Under the pieces are notes generated by a model. That model did not search any database. It saw nothing but the letters and a program-made list of their open reading frames with translations, and was not told the DNA's origin. DNA of 9,880 nt from Spirochaetaceae bacterium (GTDB lineage: Bacteria; Spirochaetota; Spirochaetia; DSM-2461): the NCBI GenBank assembly GCA_003246505.1, contig QKAI01000260.1, positions 1 to 9,880 on the forward strand, in the 5' to 3' direction. This document shows positions 1 through 5,826 of this stretch, piece by piece. Both the position numbers and the translations under genes were made by a program. Positions within the stretch are counted from its first letter, which is position 1. Each line of letters opens with the position of its first letter.

Positions 1-71
1 GGCAGATCATTTGCTTTTTCCATGCCCCTAGGATAGCATCTAAAAAAAAACCTGGAAAGGGTAAAAAACAT

Positions 72-100
72 TTGACAAAAATATTAGAATTTTATATATT
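72..100 (+). promoter_or_regulatory. Strong sigma70-type promoter of the thioredoxin gene
   Basis: A perfect -35 box TTGACA (72-77) is followed by a 17-bp spacer and TATATT (95-100, 5 of 6 matches to TATAAT). The surroundings are almost pure A/T, in sharp contrast to the GC-rich genes. An 8-bp inverted repeat TATATATT/AATATATA (93-100 and 109-116) overlaps the -10 box, but in such AT-rich DNA it may mean nothing. Transcription would start near 107, giving a leader of about 45 nt. The sequence fits constitutive, high-level expression. Confidence 0.75.
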
Positions 101-151
101 AAAAATATAATATATATTGAATGAAAAAAACATTCGCAAAGGAGAAACGAT

Positions 152-508
152 ATGGCTGAACATTTAACCAAGCAGGCTTTTCTGGATAAGGTTTTCGATT
201 ACGAGACGGAAAAGGAGTGGAACTTCAAGGGCGAACTCCCCGCTATCATAGATTTTTACGCCGACTGGTGCGGTCCCTGCAAAATGGTGGCCCCCATCAT
301 GGAGGAACTCTCCGAAGAGTACGCCGGCAAAATGAACGTATACAAGATCAATACGGAGCAGGAACAGGAACTGGCCGGAGCCTTCGGCATAGCCAGCATC
401 CCCTCCATCCTGTTCATTCCCAAGGACGGACAGCCCCAGATGGCCCAGGGCGCCATGCCCAAGGACAGCTTTCTTTCCGCTATGAAAGAAGTTCTCCACG
501 TGGAGTAA
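152..508 (+). CDS. trxA: Thioredoxin
   Basis: Cytoplasmic dithiol-disulfide oxidoreductase of 118 residues, the usual size for a single-domain thioredoxin; it reduces disulfides in target proteins and is itself recharged by thioredoxin reductase. The classical active site WCGPCK is present, with catalytic Cys40 and Cys43, preceded by the DFYADW strand. Pro84 in the motif ASIPS is the conserved cis-proline facing the active site. There is no signal peptide, so it acts in the cytosol. Relative to E. coli TrxA the N-terminus is slightly longer (about 8 residues before the first strand). The ATG at 152 is chosen because AAAGGAG (138-144) lies 7 nt upstream. It is monocistronic by appearance: it has its own strong promoter and the next gene has another. 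No thioredoxin reductase gene is in the window. I see no clear intrinsic terminator after it. Confidence 0.95.
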   Translation: MAEHLTKQAFLDKVFDYETEKEWNFKGELPAIIDFYADWCGPCKMVAPIMEELSEEYAGKMNVYKINTEQEQELAGAFGIASIPSILFIPKDGQPQMAQGAMPKDSFLSAMKEVLHVE

Positions 509-522
509 ATAAACTGGGGGAA

Positions 523-539
523 CTGACGAATTTCTGACG
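523..539 (+). promoter_or_regulatory. Direct repeat CTGACG-N5-CTGACG, candidate OmpR/PhoB-type operator
   Basis: Two exact CTGACG hexamers (523-528 and 534-539) lie exactly 11 bp apart, one helical turn, with an AT-only spacer AATTT. Known OmpR/PhoB-family regulators bind such 11-bp-period direct repeats; the E. coli Pho box (CTGTCAT-AAAT-CTGTCAC) and the CpxR box (GTAAA-N5-GTAAA) have this geometry. The second copy coincides with the -35 element of the downstream promoter, as at PhoB-type activated promoters. The cluster it precedes encodes an OmpR-family regulator, so autoregulation is a natural inference. Binding itself is not shown. Confidence 0.45.
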
Positions 540-561
540 TATTCCTCTCCTATCCTATAAT
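534..561 (+). promoter_or_regulatory. Promoter of the secreted-protein/two-component cluster
   Basis: A perfect -10 box TATAAT (556-561) lies 16 bp downstream of CTGACG (534-539, 4 of 6 matches to TTGACA). The weak -35 overlapping a regulator-type direct repeat suggests an activator-dependent promoter. Predicted transcription start is near 568, inside an inverted repeat CGGAGG-attgct-CCTCCG (565-582). That repeat could act as an operator over the start site or form a small hairpin just before the ribosome binding site AAGGAG (585-590). Confidence 0.55.
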
Positions 562-596
562 CATCGGAGGATTGCTCCTCCGGTAAGGAGAAGAAT

Positions 597-1094
597 ATGG
601 CAAAGAGAGTCATTATCCTATTGCTCGTACTGGCGGTTCCCTTCCTCCTGGTGGCCAGGGGAAATCAGGAAGCCGGCAAGGGACAGGGCATCACGCTGGC
701 GGAGAATTTCTCCGATCTTCTGACCCGGCTGGACGCGGGGGAGATCACCGAGCAGGAAGCCAGGGAAGAACTGGGCATGATGCAGAACCGGTTCGAATTG
801 CGCAATGAGGAAAGGAAAGCCCTGGAGGACCTGGCAGGGGCTGTGGGTAGGGGCGATATGACCGCCGATCAGGCCTGCGACGGTATTCCCGATCAGCTGC
901 GGGACAGGACGAGACTCCTGGACAGGGATCCCGATCAGGACAGGACCCGGGATAAACTGATGGATCAGGATAAAGATCAGGATCAGGACAAAGATCAGGA
1001 TCAGGATTGTGACCCCGATCAGGATCAGACCCAGGACAAAACGCAGGATCAGCTCCACACCGGTTCCTCCGGCGGCGGAAATGGTAAATCCTGA
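597..1094 (+). CDS. Small secreted helical protein with Asp-Gln-rich tail (paralogue A)
   Basis: I do not recognise a named family. The 165-residue product starts with a Sec-type signal (MAKR, then a hydrophobic stretch 5-20, probable cleavage near LVA20/R21), so it is expected in the periplasm or outside. Residues 36-106 look helical and contain two copies of a short pattern, DAGEITEQEA (46-55) and GRGDMTADQA (84-93). Residues 110-152 are a low-complexity tail of alternating Asp and Gln/Lys/Arg (DQD, DKDQ units), strongly acidic, then a Gly/Ser end. Asp at every second position could bind Ca2+ or other cations, but no defined binding loop is visible. Cys94 and Cys138 are the only cysteines. 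The helical part aligns with the second secreted protein downstream (F38/F44, AG47-48/AG53-54, T51/T57, F66/F72, G86/G93, A93/A100). The start has AAGGAG 6 nt upstream. An intrinsic terminator follows the stop. Inferred role: envelope partner or output of the neighbouring two-component system, as CpxP or ZraP are for theirs; not proven. Confidence 0.8.
   Translation: MAKRVIILLLVLAVPFLLVARGNQEAGKGQGITLAENFSDLLTRLDAGEITEQEAREELGMMQNRFELRNEERKALEDLAGAVGRGDMTADQACDGIPDQLRDRTRLLDRDPDQDRTRDKLMDQDKDQDQDKDQDQDCDPDQDQTQDKTQDQLHTGSSGGGNGKS
924..1052 (+). repeat. GATCAG-type low-complexity tandem repeat inside the secreted protein gene
   Basis: The tract encodes the Asp-Gln tail and is built from imperfect GATCAG/GATCAGGAT units. 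It includes two adjacent 18-bp copies of the pattern AAAGATCAGGATCAGGA(C/T) (about 972-1007). Six-base units keep the frame, so copy-number changes would lengthen or shorten the acidic tail without breaking the gene. The tract is also dense in GATC sites. Confidence 0.75.
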
Positions 1095-1107
1095 CAAAAA
1101 TGGTTCG

Positions 1108-1139
1108 AACCCCGTCTTCCCTTTACAGACGGGGTTTTT
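1108..1139 (+). terminator. Intrinsic terminator between the two secreted-protein genes
   Basis: A perfect 10-bp stem, AACCCCGTCT (1108-1117) pairing with AGACGGGGTT (1127-1136), encloses a 9-nt loop and runs into TTTTT (1135-1139). It lies 13 nt after the stop of the first secreted-protein gene. No convincing promoter is seen between it and the next gene, so partial read-through would make the first protein more abundant than the downstream regulator and kinase. Confidence 0.85.
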
Positions 1140-1170
1140 GGGCTTACAGTAACAGGGAGGCCCTATTGCC

Positions 1171-1671
1171 ATGAAGAAAGCGCAGACCCCACTCACACCC
1201 CTTTTTATCCTGTCCCTCCTGGTTTTTCTCTCCCCCTCCCTCTCTTCGCGGGGAACGGCGGAACGGGACAGTATGTATCACCGGGAGATTGAAGCCTCCT
1301 TCCCCTTCATTCTGGATGAGATGGCCGCGGGCCGGATGACCGGAGCCGAGGGCAAGGCCCGTTTATCGGAGATCCGCCGAAATTTCAACCGCAGCTATAC
1401 CGATTTCGAGGGAATGGCGGATGCCCTCATCGATGCCCTGGAAGAGGGAAGGATAGACCGGGATGAGGCTCTTTCCCGCTTCGAAGAGAGGGTGAGGCAG
1501 AGAACGCAGATCGCCGCCGGCACCGATGGTGCCGAAGGTCCCGCCCCTTCCGGCTCCCCTTCGGAAGATGCCTCGCCGGGTGGGACCAGTGACGGATCGG
1601 GACATGGGGGGAATTCCGGTGTCAGCGGCGAAGGATCCCAGGGGAAGAACGGCCCGGCGGGGGGGAAGTGA
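1171..1671 (+). CDS. Small secreted helical protein with Gly/Ser-rich tail (paralogue B)
   Basis: Unrecognised family, 166 residues. It has a Sec signal peptide (MKKAQ, hydrophobic 9-22, probable cleavage near LSS26/R27), so it is exported. Residues 41-113 form a predicted helical domain homologous to the upstream secreted protein: both have the pattern F-x3-(I/L)L-x4-AG-x-(I/M)T-x2-E and a second EEGRIDRDEA/GRGDMTADQA segment, and both end the domain with R-x-R-T. In both, the predicted mature protein begins with Arg-Gly. Residues 114-166 are a disordered, Gly/Ser/Pro-rich tail instead of the Asp-Gln tail, so the paralogues share a domain but differ in C-terminus. GGGAGG (1155-1160) lies 10 nt before the ATG. 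The stop overlaps the next start as GTGA (1668-1671), which implies translational coupling with the response regulator. Inferred role: sensed or regulated envelope component of the adjacent two-component system. Confidence 0.8.
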   Translation: MKKAQTPLTPLFILSLLVFLSPSLSSRGTAERDSMYHREIEASFPFILDEMAAGRMTGAEGKARLSEIRRNFNRSYTDFEGMADALIDALEEGRIDRDEALSRFEERVRQRTQIAAGTDGAEGPAPSGSPSEDASPGGTSDGSGHGGNSGVSGEGSQGKNGPAGGK

Positions 1672-2345
1672 AACGGGGCATACTGGTTATCGAGGATGAC
1701 GACCAGACCGCCCGCTGGCTCCGGATCTATCTCGAACGGGCCGGATACGGGGTCAGCAGGGCCTGTTCCCTGGGGGAGGGGCGGACCCTCCTGGAAAGGG
1801 GAGAGGCCGATCTGGTCATTCTGGACCTCCTCCTCCCCGACGGGGACGGGCGGGATTTCTGCCGGGAGGTCCGCGCTTCCTCGGACATTCCCGTCATCGT
1901 GGTCACCGCCCTCTCCTCCCGGGACGCCCGGCTGGAGGGGCTTTCCGGCGGAGCGGACGACTTCATCACCAAACCCTTCGATCCGGATGAGCTGATCCTC
2001 CGGATGGAAGCGGTCCTGCGCCGCAGCAAGAGCCAGGTCAGGCGGGTTATCGACTGCGGACCCCTCACCCTGGACCGGGACCGGGGCCTGTTCACCCTCT
2101 TCGGGGAGCCGATCCGCCTCAGCGGCATCCAGCGGGACCTTATGGCCCAGTTCATGGAACATCCCAATGCCATCCTCTCCCGGCAGCAGCTCATGGAGAG
2201 GGCCCTCTCCACCCGTACGGAGATCTTCGACCGGGCCGTGGACACCCATATCCAGAGACTGCGCAAGCTGATCCACCGGGAGGGATTCGAGCCCCTCCAG
2301 ACCGTCTACGGTCAGGGCTACCGCCTGGTCTGGGAGGAGGGGTGA
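1668..2345 (+). CDS. OmpR/PhoB-family response regulator
   Basis: Cytoplasmic transcription factor of 225 residues with the standard two-domain layout. The receiver domain (about 3-118) has the acidic pocket Glu9-Asp10-Asp11, phosphoacceptor Asp53 (VILDLLLPD), Thr80 in VVTA, and Lys102 in TKPF, so all catalytic positions are intact. A winged-helix DNA-binding domain follows (about 128-222) and ends in the typical wing signature VYGQGYRL. Such proteins dimerise on phosphorylation and bind 11-bp-period direct repeats. The start is GTG at 1668, overlapping the previous stop (GTGA), with a G-rich GGGGGGAA just upstream as ribosome binding site. Its own stop overlaps the kinase start in the same way. 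The cognate kinase is almost certainly the next gene. A plausible target is the direct repeat at 523-539. The particular regulon (PhoB, CpxR or other) cannot be assigned from sequence alone. Confidence 0.93.
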   Translation: MKRGILVIEDDDQTARWLRIYLERAGYGVSRACSLGEGRTLLERGEADLVILDLLLPDGDGRDFCREVRASSDIPVIVVTALSSRDARLEGLSGGADDFITKPFDPDELILRMEAVLRRSKSQVRRVIDCGPLTLDRDRGLFTLFGEPIRLSGIQRDLMAQFMEHPNAILSRQQLMERALSTRTEIFDRAVDTHIQRLRKLIHREGFEPLQTVYGQGYRLVWEEG

Positions 2346-3694
2346 GATCCCTGTTCCTCCGCATTCAGGGGGCCTTTCTCATTATCATCCTCCTCACCGC
2401 CCTGATTCATACCGGCATGGACTATTACGCCACCTACCGGGAAATTCCCCGTCTTCTCACCCGGGTGGAAACAGCCCATATTGCGGAGATCGTCCGCTCC
2501 TCCCGGGAAATCCGGGGCGGATGGGAGGGACTGGAGGAGGACCTGGCCCTCTTTGAGGGAGGCCTGCCCGGGGAGACCCTCTCCCTCCGCATCATCATCC
2601 GGGACGGGGAGGGGAAAACGGTGTACAACAGTTTCTCCCGCCTGGAGTCTCCCGGGGCGGTTCCCCTGGTGGCGGGCAGCAGCCGCACCGTCACCTCCGG
2701 AGAGGGGGGAGAGCCGCTTTTCTCGGTCACCGCCTATATCGGCCGGGATTACCTGGCCGGGGAGACCCTTTCCTATCTGGCCGGCTCTCTGCGAGAGCGC
2801 CTCCTCTGGGGCTTCCTTCTGATTCTGGCCGTTTCGGGACTGGCCCGGCTCTTCTCCCGCCGTCTGAGCCTTCCCGTCGCCGCCCTCACCGAGGGGATGG
2901 AGCGCATTTCCCGGGAGGGCGCTCCGGAAACCCTGCCGGTTCTTTCCCGGGATGAGCTGGGACGGATGAGCCGGGCCTTCAATGCCATGGCGGCCGCCCT
3001 GGAGGAGCAGAAGGGACTCCGGAAGAAACTGGTCTCCGATCTCTCCCACGACATCGGCACCCCCCTGAATTCGATTCGCCTGGAGGCCCGGGGCATAGGG
3101 GACGGGCTCACCTCCCCGGAGAAGGGTGCCCGGCGGATCGTGGAGGAGGTGGACCGTCTGGCCGGCATGCTCACCGATCTGGACTGGCTGGGAGAGACCG
3201 ATTCCGGCCGGTTCGAACTGAACCGGGAGGAGTACGATCCGGTCCGGCTGATACGGGAGGAGGGGGAGCGATGGCGGATCCGGGCGGAAGCCCGGGGGGT
3301 GGAACTTACCGTGGAGGATGAGGGGGGAGGGGAACCCTGCCTTTTCGACGTCCGGCGGATGGGGCGGGCCCTGGGCAACCTGATCGACAACAGCCTCCGC
3401 CATACGCCGCCGGGGGGAAAGATCGCCCTCTCCTGCCGCCGGGAGGGGAATCGGGTCATCCTGGCCGTGGAGGACACGGGCCGGGGGATGGACAGGGAAA
3501 TTCTCCCCTACATCTTCGAACGGTTCTACCGGGGTGATCTCTCCCGCACCCCCGGAGGACGGGGCCTGGGGCTTTCCATCGTGAAACAGATCATCGAGCT
3601 CCACGGGGGAAGGGTTTTTGCGGATAGCGCCCCCGGAGAAGGGAGCCGCTTCACCCTGGAGTGGGAGTGCGTCAAAAAAAATAAAAAAAGATAG
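2342..3694 (+). CDS. Membrane sensor histidine kinase
   Basis: Partner of the upstream response regulator, 450 residues. TM1 spans about 7-25, an extracytoplasmic sensor region about 26-152, TM2 about 153-170, and a HAMP linker about 171-225. The dimerisation/phosphoacceptor domain carries His236 in SHDIGTPLNS. The ATPase domain has the N box NLIDNSLRHTPPGG (346-359), G1 box DTGRGM (378-383), F box IFERFYRGD (391-399) and G2 box GGRGLGLS (405-412). It is complete and should autophosphorylate. The H box is unusual: most HisKA kinases read SHELRTPL, here D-I-G replaces E-L-R. The start is GTG in a GTGA overlap with the regulator stop, a second coupled junction. The sensor region has no domain I recognise; its position beside two secreted proteins suggests it may detect one of them or the same envelope signal. 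The 3' end is an A8-T-A7 run encoding a lysine-rich tail. Confidence 0.93.
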   Translation: MRSLFLRIQGAFLIIILLTALIHTGMDYYATYREIPRLLTRVETAHIAEIVRSSREIRGGWEGLEEDLALFEGGLPGETLSLRIIIRDGEGKTVYNSFSRLESPGAVPLVAGSSRTVTSGEGGEPLFSVTAYIGRDYLAGETLSYLAGSLRERLLWGFLLILAVSGLARLFSRRLSLPVAALTEGMERISREGAPETLPVLSRDELGRMSRAFNAMAAALEEQKGLRKKLVSDLSHDIGTPLNSIRLEARGIGDGLTSPEKGARRIVEEVDRLAGMLTDLDWLGETDSGRFELNREEYDPVRLIREEGERWRIRAEARGVELTVEDEGGGEPCLFDVRRMGRALGNLIDNSLRHTPPGGKIALSCRREGNRVILAVEDTGRGMDREILPYIFERFYRGDLSRTPGGRGLGLSIVKQIIELHGGRVFADSAPGEGSRFTLEWECVKKNKKR

Positions 3695-3714
3695 CCCTAT
3701 GGCCCAATTCACGG

Positions 3715-3740
3715 TAAAATATATTCACTTTTTAAGATAA
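3715..3740 (+). promoter_or_regulatory. Possible sigma28 (motility sigma) promoter of the cheX-like gene
   Basis: TAAA (3715-3718), a 14-bp gap, then TAAGATAA (3733-3740) resembles the FliA/SigD consensus TAAA-N15-GCCGATAA, matching TAAA and the GATAA core but not the leading GCC. A sigma70 reading (GATAAT 3736-3741) lacks a good -35. The match is appealing because the gene is a chemotaxis gene, but the region is AT-rich and chance is possible. Confidence 0.35.
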
Positions 3741-3761
3741 TTTCATAAGAGAAGGTGAATA

Positions 3762-4265
3762 ATGAAAGCTGCCCATATCAATCCCTTTCTGGATTCAACC
3801 ATCAATCTGTTTGAGAATATGCTCGGCCAGGAGCCCCGGGTCGGTCAGATCTCCCTGATGAAGAGCCTCCATACTCACCGTTGGGACATCTCCGGCGTTA
3901 TCGGCGTGACCGGCGTGGCGGAAGGGGTTGTCGCCCTGCGCATGATTAAGAGAATGGTGGAAGGACTTGTGGAACGATCCGGCATGACCGCCGAAAACGA
4001 GGAAGAGCAGAGGGACATCATCAGCAGTATGGTGGGGGAGATGACCAATGTCATCGCCGGGAACGCCCTGGGCCAGATCCAGCAGTACGATCTGGATATC
4101 ACCGTGCCCTTCGTCGTCCAGGGACAGGACCACTCCATCTCCTGGCCCCGGAACAATCCCATTATCGCCATTCCCTTCAGCTGCTCCCTGGGGCACTTCG
4201 AAGTGAACGTCAGCCTTAAGGAGAACTACCTTCACACCATTCTTGGCGAAGCGGGCCTGGAATAG
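3762..4265 (+). CDS. cheX: CheX-like chemotaxis CheY-P phosphatase
   Basis: Cytoplasmic protein of 167 residues with the CheC/CheX/FliY-type fold. The diagnostic helix is DIISSMVGEMTNVIAGNALG (85-104), containing the catalytic Glu93-x-x-Asn96 pair that attacks phosphorylated CheY, and GNA at 100-102. The following strand region (about 111-150) fits CheX. In spirochaetes CheX is the main phosphatase that switches off CheY-P; its gene usually sits with cheA, cheW and cheY. No such genes are here, so this is an orphan and may be a paralogue acting on another receiver domain. Its nearest upstream receiver is the OmpR-type regulator, but with an apparent promoter of its own there is no firm link. 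GAGAAGG (3749-3755) lies about 6 nt before the ATG. It converges with sbcB, leaving 3 bp between stops and no terminator. Confidence 0.85.
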   Translation: MKAAHINPFLDSTINLFENMLGQEPRVGQISLMKSLHTHRWDISGVIGVTGVAEGVVALRMIKRMVEGLVERSGMTAENEEEQRDIISSMVGEMTNVIAGNALGQIQQYDLDITVPFVVQGQDHSISWPRNNPIIAIPFSCSLGHFEVNVSLKENYLHTILGEAGLE

Positions 4266-4268
4266 GCC

Positions 4269-5738
4269 CTACTCCCGGTAACTGAGTATCTCCCTCTCCA
4301 GATAGTCCGCGTAGTCGCTCAGGGCTTTGACTATGACCTTGCCCCGGGCGTCCACCTCTTCCGACTGGCGCAGGTTTTCCAGGCGCTTGCGGAACTCCCC
4401 GAAGTCGGAGGCGTTCTTCGCCGGGGGAAAGAGGAGCCGCCCGGCGCAGTAGCTCCGCCACTGGCGGGCCCTGTCCGGGGGGAGGGTTTCCGGGAAATTC
4501 CGTCCCGTGAAGCGGCGCAGCATCTCCGGCAGCCGGGGGTCCCGGAAGGGGGGCTGGAGCTTGTGGAGGTTCTCCGGCAGGGTGTTGTGCACCAGCTCGA
4601 AGCAGGCCCGGTCGTCGTCCCGGAAGAATCCCCCCGAATAGATCTGTAGGTCCGGATCCTCCTTGACCGCCGTGGCCTGTCCCTCCCCCGGCTCCTCCCC
4701 GAAAACCTGCCTCACCTTCTGGATGATCTCCCTGTGGGCCAGCAGCTTCTGCCGGTAGGCTTCGCTCTGCCCCCGGTCCAGTCCCAGGCGGACCTCCGCT
4801 TCCTCGGTGAGGGTGGAAAGGGGGGCCAGGACGGGGCACTTGTTGATGTGGATCCCCTTGAGAGGGATCCGGGGGGTATCGCCCAGCTCCTCGGAGCGGG
4901 AGAACACCCGGCGGCGTATCTCCTCCACGGGAAGATCGATCAGGGGCTGTGGATCCACCCGGAGGTCGTAGAAGTAGAGGCAGTTCCGGTTGGCCGGATC
5001 CACCGTCAGGGGGGCCATGATGGCGGTGCAGCCCCGGTCGGAGGTCAGCATCCCCGATGTATGGAGAAGGGGGGTCATGGCTTCCAGTTCCACCAGGGGC
5101 CTCAGGGCGTTTTTCGTCCGTTTGTCGAAGACCCACTTGAACAGGCGGGGCTGCTTTCTCTGGATCATCCGGGCCACTTCTATGGTGGCGTACACGTCGG
5201 AGAGGGCGTCGTGGGCGTGCTGATGGCCGATGCGGTTGGCCTCGGTCAGCTTCTCCAGTCGGATGGTGGGGCGGCCGGTCTCTTCGTCCACGGGCCAGTT
5301 GATGCCCTCCGGCCTCAGGTCACGGGTCACCCGCACCAGGTCTATGATGTCCCACCGGCTGTTCCCGTTGGCCCACTCCCGCAGGTAGGGATCCATGAAA
5401 TTCCGGTAGTAGAGGTTCCGTATGAACTCGTCGTCGAAGCGGATGCTGTTGAAGCCGGCCACCGTGGTGCCGGGCCGGGAGATCTCCCTGTCCACGGCGC
5501 GGATGAATTCGTACTCGGTGAGACCCTTTTCCAGGGTCTCCTGGGGAGTGATTCCCGTGACCAGGCAGGCCCGGGGATCGGGGATGTAGTCCGGGGGGAT
5601 GCGGCAGTAGAGGACGACCGGGTCTTCCACGGGTTCGAAATTGTCATCGGTACGGACCGCGGCGAGCTGGGCCACCCTGTCCCAGAAGGGATTGGTGCCG
5701 AAGGTCTCCAGGTCATACCAGAGCAGAGTCTGGGCCAT
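4269..5738 (-). CDS. sbcB: Exodeoxyribonuclease I
   Basis: A 3'-to-5' exonuclease specific for single-stranded DNA, acting in mismatch repair and recombination; 489 residues against 475 in E. coli. The N-terminal DEDDh nuclease domain has Asp9 and Glu11 in WYDLETFG, Asp102/Asp103 in FNSIRFDDEF, and His176 and Asp181 in AHDALSDVYAT, so all metal and catalytic residues are present. The stretch RNFMDPY and NSRWDIIDLVR through LRPEGINWP matches E. coli ExoI closely. The C-terminal part (about 200-489) corresponds to the SH3-like and helical domains that give ExoI its clamp. It is transcribed opposite to its neighbours, divergent from the DHH gene and convergent with cheX. The ATG at 5738 gives the best fit to the family N-terminus, although no clear Shine-Dalgarno sequence precedes it. 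The symbol is by homology to the E. coli gene. Confidence 0.95.
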   Translation of the reverse strand: MAQTLLWYDLETFGTNPFWDRVAQLAAVRTDDNFEPVEDPVVLYCRIPPDYIPDPRACLVTGITPQETLEKGLTEYEFIRAVDREISRPGTTVAGFNSIRFDDEFIRNLYYRNFMDPYLREWANGNSRWDIIDLVRVTRDLRPEGINWPVDEETGRPTIRLEKLTEANRIGHQHAHDALSDVYATIEVARMIQRKQPRLFKWVFDKRTKNALRPLVELEAMTPLLHTSGMLTSDRGCTAIMAPLTVDPANRNCLYFYDLRVDPQPLIDLPVEEIRRRVFSRSEELGDTPRIPLKGIHINKCPVLAPLSTLTEEAEVRLGLDRGQSEAYRQKLLAHREIIQKVRQVFGEEPGEGQATAVKEDPDLQIYSGGFFRDDDRACFELVHNTLPENLHKLQPPFRDPRLPEMLRRFTGRNFPETLPPDRARQWRSYCAGRLLFPPAKNASDFGEFRKRLENLRQSEEVDARGKVIVKALSDYADYLEREILSYRE

Positions 5739-5779
5739 GGGGCCATTGTAGGTTATCGGAGAGAATTAGGCAATCCGGA

Positions 5780-5808
5780 TTGACTGTTCCCCGGGGGAGG
5801 ATTAAATT
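5780..5808 (+). promoter_or_regulatory. Promoter of the DHH phosphoesterase gene
   Basis: TTGACT (5780-5785, 5 of 6 matches) is followed by a 17-bp spacer and TAAATT (5803-5808, 4 of 6). Transcription would begin near 5814, giving a very short leader that already contains the GGGGAGGAGGAG ribosome binding region (5811-5822). Confidence 0.55.
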
Positions 5809-5826
5809 CAGGGGAGGAGGAGTGCC

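Noticed and set aside
1..23. Possible divergent minus-strand gene starting at 23 (MEKANDL...)
   Set aside because: Only seven codons are visible, and the only G-rich sequence lies 1-2 nt from the ATG, too close for a ribosome binding site.
121..159. Short leader ORF upstream of and overlapping the thioredoxin start
   Set aside because: Twelve codons with no ribosome binding site of its own; the A-rich sequence makes it a likely chance ORF.
494..505. Perfect 12-bp palindrome CTCCACGTGGAG at the end of the thioredoxin gene
   Set aside because: A couple of such palindromes are expected by chance in a window this long, and the bases encode the last conserved-looking codons; with no loop or T-run it is not a terminator.
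618..1196. Minus-strand frame rich in Leu/Ile opposite the first secreted-protein gene
   Set aside because: Its composition is just the complement of the GATCAG repeat, it has no ribosome binding site, and it crosses the strong terminator.
3674..3690. A8-T-A7 homopolymer run at the 3' end of the kinase gene as a phase-variation switch
   Set aside because: Slippage here would alter only the last few residues, so an on/off switch is not credible.
2318..3712. Long minus-strand open frame opposite the histidine kinase
   Set aside because: Gly/Pro/Ala/Arg-rich shadow typical of GC-rich coding DNA; the opposite frame encodes a complete kinase with all motifs.
4734..5783. Long plus-strand open frame opposite sbcB
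   Set aside because: Shadow of the exonuclease I gene, whose catalytic residues and family match are unambiguous; low-complexity Gly/Val/His-rich product.
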